13,209 nucleotides of DNA, from assembly GCA_943323675.2 (NCBI GenBank), contig CALPIR020000049.1, forward strand, positions 1-13,209, in the 5' to 3' direction. The DNA is from Chitinophaga pinensis (lineage in GTDB: Bacteria; Bacteroidota; Bacteroidia; UKL13-3). Under the pieces are notes generated by a model. It did no database searches. It saw only the letters and a program-made list of their open reading frames with translations, and was not told where the DNA came from. Below are positions 7,002-13,209 of the stretch, piece by piece (the first letter of the stretch is position 1; each line of letters begins with the position of its first letter). The position numbers were made by a program, and so were the translations under genes.

Positions 7002-7691
7002 ATGATTGAACCTAAAATCAATACGATACACGAGTTACTTTGTAAAAAATCATCTACAAAACAAGATGTGTTTACTAAAACGCAATCTATTTTTAGAGAC
7101 CTTAAAATGGTGATGCGTGATATAGAGTCAGAGCTAAATCCAAAACTTGGGCCCAACGCACCTCATGTTGAAGTTAAATACATGGATAAAGGTGATTTTG
7201 AAGCGCATCTTAAATTTAGTGGCGATACACTAGTAATTATGATGCATACCAATGTTTTTGATTTCGATAACGACCATTACGTGAGCAAAAGCAATTATGT
7301 AAAAGAAGATCCATTACGCGAATTCTGTGGTTTAATTCAAATCTATAACTTCCTATCCGACTCTATAAAATATAACCGTGAGCAGGATATGGGTTATCTA
7401 ATAGCTAGGATTTTTTTAAATAAAGAAGAGCACTTTTTTATAGATGGAAAAAGACCACTATCTTTTATGTTTGATGATTTATCAAAGAATGTAATATCAA
7501 AAGAAACATTGCGTCAAATCATTGAGGAGGCTATGCTTTTCTGTTTAAACTTTGATTTGATAGCACCTCCTACAGATGCCATAAATTTCATAACAGTGGA
7601 ACAAAAAAACATGATGAGTTACAGCAGTGGTATGCCTACTGGGAAATTATTAGGATTTACTATGCAAAAAAATGAAGATACTATTCTATAG
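7002..7691 (+). CDS. Uncharacterised conserved-looking 229-aa protein downstream of proS
   Basis: I do not recognise this family. The protein has no signal peptide or TM segment and should be cytoplasmic. The first 50 residues are charged and helical (KSSTKQDVFTKTQSIFRDLK, then DIESELNPKLGPNAPHVEV). A beta-rich stretch follows (VKYMDKGDFEAHLKFSGDTLVIMMHTNVFDFD, about 57-88). The C-terminal half is mixed, with a patch DMGYLIARIFLNKEEHFFIDGKRPL (about 128-152) and a helical stretch (LRQIIEEAMLFCLNFDLIAPP). Base composition resembles that of its neighbours, with no sign of transfer. It starts 62 bases after proS on the same strand with no clear promoter between, so co-transcription with proS is plausible but not shown. 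The stop codon lies inside a perfect inverted repeat (7670-7702). Function cannot be assigned. Confidence 0.85.
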   Translation: MIEPKINTIHELLCKKSSTKQDVFTKTQSIFRDLKMVMRDIESELNPKLGPNAPHVEVKYMDKGDFEAHLKFSGDTLVIMMHTNVFDFDNDHYVSKSNYVKEDPLREFCGLIQIYNFLSDSIKYNREQDMGYLIARIFLNKEEHFFIDGKRPLSFMFDDLSKNVISKETLRQIIEEAMLFCLNFDLIAPPTDAINFITVEQKNMMSYSSGMPTGKLLGFTMQKNEDTIL

Positions 7692-7702
7692 TATCTTCAT
7701 TT
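7670..7702. terminator. Perfect 15-bp inverted repeat overlapping a stop codon; likely bidirectional terminator
   Basis: Left arm AAATGAAGATACTAT (7670-7684), loop TCT, right arm ATAGTATCTTCATTT (7688-7702): 15 perfect pairs with a 3-base loop. The stop codon of the 229-aa gene (7689-7691) sits in the right arm. On the minus strand the stem is followed by seven U residues (complement of A 7666-7672), so it is a good intrinsic terminator for the large leftward gene ending at 7789. In the rightward direction the U tract is only three bases, so termination there is likely weaker. Confidence 0.7.
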
Positions 7703-7788
7703 AAAGTTTTAATAATTATATTAAGTGCAACTAAACAAGTGCTTTAGATTTTGCATCAAAAAAAACAAAGTAAATCATAAACCAACAG

Positions 7789-10700
7789 TTAGTTTGTTTT
7801 AACAATTTTAATCGCTTTTTGATTATTAAATTTAAGAAAGTAAACACCGTTATTAAGGTCATTTGTATTTATGATAATGGTGTTACCGTCTTTTTCTGTT
7901 TTGTAACCCTTCAAAATTCTCCCCCCTATATCACATAATAGCATTTCACCATCAACTTCAAAAGCCGGATAAGTTATACTAACACGATCAGAAAATGGGT
8001 TGGGCATAACGTGTATATTTTGAGCTAGATTGAAGTCGCTATTTTTAACAATACTCCTTAAATCAGTTTTACTAAATCTCCCATCTATATCAACTTGTGC
8101 TATTCTATAATATATATAACCATTTGGAAGTAGGCTAATATCATCTTGGTATTGATAAGCCATCAGAAGATTGGTATTCAAAGTCCCATCAATTTGTTTC
8201 ACGGCAGTGAAATTTACACCGTCTAAAGATCGTTCAACCGAAAAGTATTTATTGTTTAGTTGCGAGGCAACGGCAAACTGAATTTCTGCATGATTTTCAG
8301 ATAGCTTTTTCACTTCAAAAGAATTCCATTTTACTGGCAAAGTTGATGATGTAAACAAACCAGCATCAGCACCAATATCTACAGGACTTAAACTGCTACG
8401 TATTTGGCCATCAAAATCAATTGTTACGGCAGCAATTGGGGTACCGTTAGATTCAATTGGTGTTATACCAAACACGTGTAAATCTATAGTTTGTGCATTC
8501 CCGTTAGGATTAATGAAATTAGGATTAACAACACCACTAACTGCATCTGTATTGGTAACATTACGTAAAAGTGATAGCGAGTCGTAAACAGTATTCCCAA
8601 CTTCGGCCAAAGCACTGCCATTACCAAGTCTGAAATAACAGTTGTGATTTGAAATAAATAAATTTGGTGAAGCTAAACCCAATGCAAAATTTCTTTTTAC
8701 GTTACCATTTGAAAAGTTTCTTTGATTCACTAAAATATTATTAATGGAAGTTAAACTTCCATTGCCATTTCTTTTCACAGCGTAGGTACTGGAAGTGCTA
8801 TTAACTAATGTCCCTCCTATAAAAATGGAGTTATGCCATAAGGTAGTATTATCAGATGAGTTTATCTCAACTCCACTGATATTGATTGGCGAAGTAATTG
8901 GTAATCCTATACTACTAATCCCTAAACGAATCATGTTATTAGTTAGCTGAGCATCGCCTTCTTGTAAAACGATACCCCCCATTTGTGTATTAGAACTACT
9001 TGTTGTTACTTGAAATGAGTGAATGAAATTTCTAGAAATATCGAATAAACTTGGGGAAATACTATTAATAATTATACCCGCAATATTAGCAGCTCCTGAT
9101 GGTGATAAATTACTCAGGGTTGAAATGGTATTGCGATTAATTAATGTGTTGGTAAAGCTTGGATAGTTTGGGTTTGAAATTTGAATTGCTTTTATAGGAT
9201 AAAAATTAGTAGTTAGTGATGAGGTTGAAACCGTTAACTGATGAATATTATTTAAAGATATAGTTGATCCACGAGCTTCCAATAAATCTATACCCACCAT
9301 CCTATCAATTGCAGTGGGGCCGTTAAAATTATTTCTTAATCCGCTTATGGTATTACCCGTTATGTTAATGAGTTCATTTCTTGAAACAAACCCAGGAAAT
9401 AAATAATTAGATATCCCGATAAGCGTTTGCTGACTTGATGATGCGGTGTTGGATGCTAAAATACTATTGTTACTAATTAAACTTCCTATCGTGTTATTAC
9501 TTAAAACACCTGAACTTTGCATGGAGATACCCAAGAATTGAAACCCATTATTACTTGAAGGGCCAGACATGTTGAAACCACCAATTTGGTTGGCATTACA
9601 AACAATATTTGAGGTGTCTGGAGCATCAATTAATATACCCGCAACAAGCATAGTTGATGAGCCTTCATTGATAATGTTTATACTCGAATTACCAGTATCG
9701 CGTCCTATAATGTTATTTGATATGTTAACTCCAGTAGCTTTAAGTTGACTTGTAAAACGTATCCCACAAAATCCCGGGTATGAAGAGAACAAAGCAGATG
9801 ACCCTATGAAATAGTTTCTTATGGTGTTATTAGCTATACTAAAATTAGTTGTACCAAGTATTGAAATATCTATAGGAATAATTCCATTAAATTCACTTAC
9901 GGGACCAAGTTCCCATGGGTTTCCGGTTGCTTGTTGATTGCTGCCTCCAATGATATTATTATTAATAATAAACGATGAATTTATGTTGGATGAAATTCTA
10001 ATTCCACTCAGTATATAAGGATTCTGAAATGAATTTGAAGAAACAGATTGCGTTTCATAAATACTGTTGTTGTTGATAGTAAAATCCGTAAACGCTCCCT
10101 CGATGGTGATTGCTCCATTTGATCCACTATAAAACCTACTTAAACCCGCAAAATCATACATTAAGTTGTTACTGATGGTATTATTTTGACTAACCACGGA
10201 ACCAAAACTATAAAACGTTAAAAGTGACGAAGGGGGATTAATACCATATATTTCATTATTAACAATTGCATTGTTATTGCTACCCGCAATAAAACCATTA
10301 CTTGAATAAAATGTGATATTACTCGAAAATGGGAAAAAACCATTTCCATTATCATTTAGTCCAATTCTACAAAATCGAATGGTGTCATTTGAACAATCAT
10401 CAGCAAAAGCCACTGTATTAATACCATTGTTGCAGAGCAATGTGAGCGCCCTATTGGAGCCTTGACCACCTGGTCTGCCATCAATGATAAAATTACTTGT
10501 ACTTGTAATTGCAAATACGGAATTATTAGTTGGCGCCAATAATACCAATGAAGTTACATTAGCAGCAGGCCTAATGGTAAGCGTTCTGGTTAAAGAGGTT
10601 CCTATACCTGAAACATTAATAGGGTATGATTCAAATGCGTTATTATAATTGGTATTAAGTTGTATAACTACAGAACTTAACATCCCTGATACCCTGAGTG

Positions 10701-11739
10701 CATTTAAAGCTGCAGTAATAGATGAATAGTTGCCTGGGATATTTATTATACCGCCTATAGTGCCTAAAAGAGTAGATGCAGATCCAAGAATTGGATTACT
10801 TAATCTACCTTCATTAATGGCGTATATTTTATAAAAATAGGTGGTTCCACTAATTAAATTTGACACATTATAACTAGTAGAATTACTTGCGGTAATGCCA
10901 TCATAAACAAAATTTACATTGTCAATAGATCTATATACAACAAAGCCTGTTTCATTTAATGAGTTATCAGTCCAAGTAAGATTCATACTATTAATAGTTC
11001 TTGAATTTGAATTGAAATTTGATGGGGCATTAACTGTATTATTCGAGAATCTATAAATTTGGCCTGTTGCCGGTTTTATATTTATCGTGTTTGTTGAATT
11101 AGACGTGCTTGATGTTGGATTCGTTGAAGCAGAAGTTAAAGATATGAACGCATTGGCACTTGAAAAGTCTAACCCTCTAATACCTATGGTAGCACTAGCA
11201 CCCGATACAACACCTGGTTCTTGCACATACTCAAATTGAATAATACCACTTGTTTCAAATAATTTCACTTGAAATGAAATAACAGCAGTGTTTGAATTCC
11301 AATTCCACTCCACGTTGCGCCATTCTGCTGTAAAAACCCTATTGGGAGCAACACCTGAGGTTTGATAACGAAATGAACCACTGGCCAAATCTAAATCATC
11401 CCAAAGAGGAGCTAATAAATCGTTAGGCAATGAAAAAGTATTTAAATTATTAGCAGCAACTGCAACATTTGATTGGCTCGAACCAAGTACCATCCAACCA
11501 TTTGTACTGGTTTGTACTGTAGTGATTTTTCTACCCAAATAAAAAAAATCAAAACCAATAGGAATAGTTGAATAAAGCCCTTCATTTAAACTACCACTTG
11601 ACAAAGCCGGAGATGTGGCAGTTAAAGGTAAATATGAAAATGTTCCACTGATTGAGCTAAAAAAATAATTATTTAAGGATTGAGCCTGAATTGGCGAAGA
11701 AAGCACTATCAGTGTTAGTAAACGAACAATAAACTTCAT
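7789..11739 (-). CDS. Very large secreted beta-helix protein with FnIII and T9SS sorting domain
   Basis: A 1316-aa secreted, probably cell-surface or extracellular protein. From the ATG at 11739 the signal peptide is MKFIVRLLTLIVLSSPIQAQ; the frame is open to 11775, but that start would bury the signal. Residues about 30-230 form a beta-sandwich-like domain (GFDFFYLGRKITTVQTSTNG, LLAPLWDDLDL, FTAEWRNVEW) often seen at the N-terminus of Bacteroidota surface proteins. A fibronectin type III domain follows (about 238-323: NLTWTDNSLNETGFVVYRS, YNVSNLISGTTYFYKIYAIN). Residues about 330-1120 are an Asn/Ser-rich region with repeated N-N-x-I turns (NNTISNNLMYDF, NNSIYE, NNIIGG, NNTIRNY, GNTISG), typical of a right-handed parallel beta-helix. 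A second FnIII-like module follows (YFSVERSLDGVNFTAV, YYRIAQVDIDGRFS). The last 75 residues are a T9SS type A sorting domain (NPFSDRVSITYP, GVYFLKFN, KIVKTN). Ligand unknown. Upstream, 213 bases separate it from folA. Confidence 0.9.
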   Translation of the reverse strand: MKFIVRLLTLIVLSSPIQAQSLNNYFFSSISGTFSYLPLTATSPALSSGSLNEGLYSTIPIGFDFFYLGRKITTVQTSTNGWMVLGSSQSNVAVAANNLNTFSLPNDLLAPLWDDLDLASGSFRYQTSGVAPNRVFTAEWRNVEWNWNSNTAVISFQVKLFETSGIIQFEYVQEPGVVSGASATIGIRGLDFSSANAFISLTSASTNPTSSTSNSTNTINIKPATGQIYRFSNNTVNAPSNFNSNSRTINSMNLTWTDNSLNETGFVVYRSIDNVNFVYDGITASNSTSYNVSNLISGTTYFYKIYAINEGRLSNPILGSASTLLGTIGGIINIPGNYSSITAALNALRVSGMLSSVVIQLNTNYNNAFESYPINVSGIGTSLTRTLTIRPAANVTSLVLLAPTNNSVFAITSTSNFIIDGRPGGQGSNRALTLLCNNGINTVAFADDCSNDTIRFCRIGLNDNGNGFFPFSSNITFYSSNGFIAGSNNNAIVNNEIYGINPPSSLLTFYSFGSVVSQNNTISNNLMYDFAGLSRFYSGSNGAITIEGAFTDFTINNNSIYETQSVSSNSFQNPYILSGIRISSNINSSFIINNNIIGGSNQQATGNPWELGPVSEFNGIIPIDISILGTTNFSIANNTIRNYFIGSSALFSSYPGFCGIRFTSQLKATGVNISNNIIGRDTGNSSINIINEGSSTMLVAGILIDAPDTSNIVCNANQIGGFNMSGPSSNNGFQFLGISMQSSGVLSNNTIGSLISNNSILASNTASSSQQTLIGISNYLFPGFVSRNELINITGNTISGLRNNFNGPTAIDRMVGIDLLEARGSTISLNNIHQLTVSTSSLTTNFYPIKAIQISNPNYPSFTNTLINRNTISTLSNLSPSGAANIAGIIINSISPSLFDISRNFIHSFQVTTSSSNTQMGGIVLQEGDAQLTNNMIRLGISSIGLPITSPINISGVEINSSDNTTLWHNSIFIGGTLVNSTSSTYAVKRNGNGSLTSINNILVNQRNFSNGNVKRNFALGLASPNLFISNHNCYFRLGNGSALAEVGNTVYDSLSLLRNVTNTDAVSGVVNPNFINPNGNAQTIDLHVFGITPIESNGTPIAAVTIDFDGQIRSSLSPVDIGADAGLFTSSTLPVKWNSFEVKKLSENHAEIQFAVASQLNNKYFSVERSLDGVNFTAVKQIDGTLNTNLLMAYQYQDDISLLPNGYIYYRIAQVDIDGRFSKTDLRSIVKNSDFNLAQNIHVMPNPFSDRVSITYPAFEVDGEMLLCDIGGRILKGYKTEKDGNTIIINTNDLNNGVYFLKFNNQKAIKIVKTN

Positions 11740-11952
11740 AATTAAAAATATATATGATATAAAACAAGATACCAATAATTTTGTTTTAATTAACTATTAA
11801 TAAGTGTATTAAAGGAAATATAAAATGCTAAAAGGTAAATAACAGTAACGGGTAAATAATAAGATTTACGTTTGAACCATGAATTAAAGAATAAAATACA
11901 AATAGACGATTACAAAAAACCTACACGTACTTATTCTAATATCCAACTTAGA
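11740..11952. other. AT-rich intergenic region between folA and the large T9SS gene
   Basis: 213 bases without a convincing coding frame. It should hold the 3' end signals of folA and the promoter of the leftward T9SS gene, but I found no TTTG-N19-TAnnTTTG match and no strong hairpin. A short direct repeat GGTAAATAA occurs at 11834-11842 and 11851-11859, 17 bases apart, which could be chance in such AT-rich DNA. No tRNA or riboswitch fold was recognisable by eye. Confidence 0.5.
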
Positions 11953-12441
11953 TTAACGCTCCCATACCTCAAAGGTATAATTGTAAGCATGCTTTTCATC
12001 AGCTAAAAAATTTTCTGATGAAGTAAGTCGAAATCCTAAAGTATTTACCTCAGGGAAAAAAGTATCTGCATTAAACGTATGATGAATTCTTGTTAGATAA
12101 ATCTTATCGCACCAATTCACTGCATCAGCATATATAGTCCCACCACCAGTAATCATCAATTCAGTTTCGTTATGCTGTTTAGCATAATCAACAGCATCCT
12201 TTATAGAATTCACCACTACACATCCATCAATTGTTAATTCCTTATTTCGGGTTACTACAATATTTGTTCTATTAGGTAATGGCCTACCTATACTCTCATA
12301 GGTATTACGTCCCATAACAATACAATGACCACTTGTTACTTGTTTAAAATATTTCAAATCTGCAGGTAAATGACACAACAATTTATTATCTAATCCAATA
12401 CCATTTTGTTCATCGGCTGCAACTATTAAAGAAACCATCAT
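11953..12441 (-). CDS. folA: Dihydrofolate reductase
   Basis: A 162-aa protein, the normal length for bacterial DHFR. It reduces 7,8-dihydrofolate to tetrahydrofolate with NADPH in the cytoplasm and is needed for thymidylate and purine synthesis. Landmarks in order are the N-terminal strand VSLIVAADEQNGIG with the Met20-like loop, and LPADLKYFK with Asp28 as the conserved acid that binds the pterin. Then come MGRNTYESIGRPLPNRTN and VVTRN for NADPH, GGGTIYA (99-105) for the cofactor pyrophosphate, and DTFFPEV near the C-terminus. Two ATGs are adjacent (12441 and 12438); the second fits the usual family start, a one-residue difference. The gene reads as native chromosomal folA; no integron or plasmid signature suggests an acquired trimethoprim-resistance dfr. 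It is divergent from the lipoprotein at 12529 across 87 AT-rich bases. thyA, often a neighbour elsewhere, is not in the window. Confidence 0.96.
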   Translation of the reverse strand: MMVSLIVAADEQNGIGLDNKLLCHLPADLKYFKQVTSGHCIVMGRNTYESIGRPLPNRTNIVVTRNKELTIDGCVVVNSIKDAVDYAKQHNETELMITGGGTIYADAVNWCDKIYLTRIHHTFNADTFFPEVNTLGFRLTSSENFLADEKHAYNYTFEVWER

Positions 12442-12528
12442 GACTTTTTAATAAATTAAGTTATTGTAAATTTATATGGCACAATCATACATAAATAAGT
12501 TAATTTAATTAGATTTAACACATCAAAG

Positions 12529-13038
12529 ATGAGCACAAAAATCGCTATTTTGTTCACAGCAATAACACTTATAACGTTAAGCGGCTGCCAACGCTTGTAT
12601 TGGCAACGTGATAAAGTGCGTGCCGTAAACAAGACGTATCAAAGCATGGAGGTATACATAGAAAATAAAGTGCCTTATATTTTCAATCCCGATTTTGATA
12701 CTAAGTTAAAGAGCACCTGTAAAGTTGAATTTGAGCGAATGGGATATACATTTAGTTATAAGGATACCCCCGATTTTGTGACAGTGGTTAAAATTAATAT
12801 GGACTCGTTTGCCACTTCTGGCGTGTATACATTTAGTGCTGGTGGGCCAACCAGTTTTTGGAAAACATACAAGCGTAACAATGTAAGGGCTATTTTATTT
12901 GATTACAAGATAACCAACACCAAAAATAAAACGGTTAAGTGGGACAATCAAAACGATATATTTTATTTTTATGATGCATTCAGAAATAGCCAACGAAGCA
13001 ATAACATGATTAAATATACCATTCGTTACGGCAAGTAA
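12529..13038 (+). CDS. Uncharacterised 169-aa lipoprotein
   Basis: The N-terminus MSTKIAILFTAITLITLSGC is a lipoprotein signal with lipobox LSGC and Cys20, so the mature protein is about 150 residues and membrane-anchored in the envelope. The mature part is basic and aromatic and probably alpha/beta: a helical stretch (NPDFDTKLKSTCKVEFERMGY), a strand (DFVTVVKINMDSF), a turn with SAGGPTSFWKTYKRNN and a strand (VRAILFDYKITNTKNKTVKW). The order 'variable helix, PDFVTVVKI strand, later hydrophobic strand ending in KTVKWDNQ' recalls small DUF4136-like lipoproteins, but I cannot establish this by eye. It is divergent from folA, with no recognisable consensus promoter, and convergent with the partial gene at 13074. 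Function unknown. Confidence 0.85.
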   Translation: MSTKIAILFTAITLITLSGCQRLYWQRDKVRAVNKTYQSMEVYIENKVPYIFNPDFDTKLKSTCKVEFERMGYTFSYKDTPDFVTVVKINMDSFATSGVYTFSAGGPTSFWKTYKRNNVRAILFDYKITNTKNKTVKWDNQNDIFYFYDAFRNSQRSNNMIKYTIRYGK

Positions 13039-13073
13039 CTATTAGCCCCTATATACGCCAAGGTTGTAAGCAT

Positions 13074-13209
13074 CTAATCCCTGCGCATGTTTTTATTACG
13101 CATGATATTAAATGGTACACTAACCAGAATTAAACTACCACCAATCATTAACAAATCAGTGTTTAATTTTTGGACAGATAGAGATAATCCCAACGGATAA
13201 CCTAATATA
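13074..13209 (-). CDS. 3' end of a small membrane-protein gene, cut by the right edge
   Basis: On the minus strand a frame is open from the right edge to a TAG at 13074-13076, giving 44 residues. They include one hydrophobic segment, LLMIGGSLILVSVPFNIM, followed by a strongly basic tail RNKNMRRD. A C-terminal TM helix with a positive cytoplasmic tail is a coherent protein end, and many Bacteroidota membrane proteins finish this way. The other two minus-strand frames are closed or less plausible: one stops after 17 codons. It converges on the lipoprotein at 12529 with a 35-base gap in which no clear terminator hairpin is seen. The 5' part and identity lie outside the window. Confidence 0.6.
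   Translation of the reverse strand, partial: ILGYPLGLSLSVQKLNTDLLMIGGSLILVSVPFNIMRNKNMRRD

Noticed and set aside
8500..10600. Repeated AT-rich strings (TTATTATT-like, NNxI codons) suggesting DNA repeats
   Set aside because: They are codons for the Asn/Ile turns of the beta-helix and are not conserved as DNA units.
11740..11775. Longer N-terminus of the large T9SS protein from the start at 11775
   Set aside because: The signal peptide begins at the Met at 11739. The 12 extra residues would precede it without purpose.
11834..11859. Direct repeat GGTAAATAA x2 as a possible regulator site
   Set aside because: Nine bases in very AT-rich DNA with only two copies. It is too weak to call an operator.
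11953..12441. Possible acquired trimethoprim-resistance dfr gene
   Set aside because: Length, motifs and context fit an ordinary chromosomal folA. There is no integrase, attC-like site or insertion sequence nearby.
12442..12528. Promoter boxes in the folA/lipoprotein divergent spacer
   Set aside because: TAGATTTA on the plus strand and TATGATTG on the minus strand each have one mismatch to the -7 box, but neither has a -33 TTTG at a suitable distance.

Overview
The window reads as ordinary chromosome of an AT-rich member of the Bacteroidota, most likely a Chitinophagales/Sphingobacteriales/Flavobacteriales-type lineage. The evidence is a type IX secretion (T9SS) C-terminal sorting domain, a FadL/OmpP1-like outer-membrane protein of the Bacteroidota type, several small lipoproteins of that phylum, genes without Shine-Dalgarno sequences, and promoters of the TTTG-N19-TAnnTTTG form. 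No rRNA, tRNA, CRISPR array, transposase, integrase or phage gene was seen. No stretch longer than about 215 bases lacks a gene.

Left third (1-5378, all on the minus strand, transcribed leftwards). From the right, a three-gene unit comes first: a Gly/Asn/Trp/Tyr-rich lipoprotein (5378-4038), a FadL/OmpP1-like outer-membrane beta-barrel (3998-2466) and a patatin-like phospholipase (2433-1648). The gaps are 39 and 32 bases, so they are probably an operon. Next is a small LPP20-like lipoprotein (1532-933) with its own textbook Bacteroidota promoter and a terminator hairpin behind it. Last is a longer LPP20-like lipoprotein (837 to beyond the left edge) with visible sequence resemblance to the previous one.

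Middle (5464-7691, plus strand). proS (prolyl-tRNA synthetase) is divergent from the lipoprotein operon across an 85-base spacer holding a good promoter candidate. It is followed 62 bases later by a 229-aa protein of unknown function. A perfect 15-bp inverted repeat overlaps the stop codon of that gene and looks like a terminator shared with the convergent gene to the right.

Right (7789-13209). A very large secreted protein of about 1316 aa runs on the minus strand: signal peptide, N-terminal beta-sandwich-like domain, FnIII, long Asn/Ser-rich parallel beta-helix, T9SS sorting domain. folA (dihydrofolate reductase) lies upstream of it on the same strand. Divergent from folA is a 169-aa lipoprotein of unknown function, followed by the 3' end of a convergent membrane-protein gene cut by the right edge.

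Taken together, this is two housekeeping enzymes (ProS, FolA) set among cell-envelope genes. I found no clear new defence, mobile or biosynthetic system. The points most worth a second look are the envelope operon (low-complexity lipoprotein + FadL-like barrel + patatin with a non-canonical nucleophile elbow), the terminator overlapping a stop codon, and the uncharacterised protein behind proS. Several starts given here are internal Met codons chosen over longer open frames, because they place signal peptides or lipoboxes correctly.
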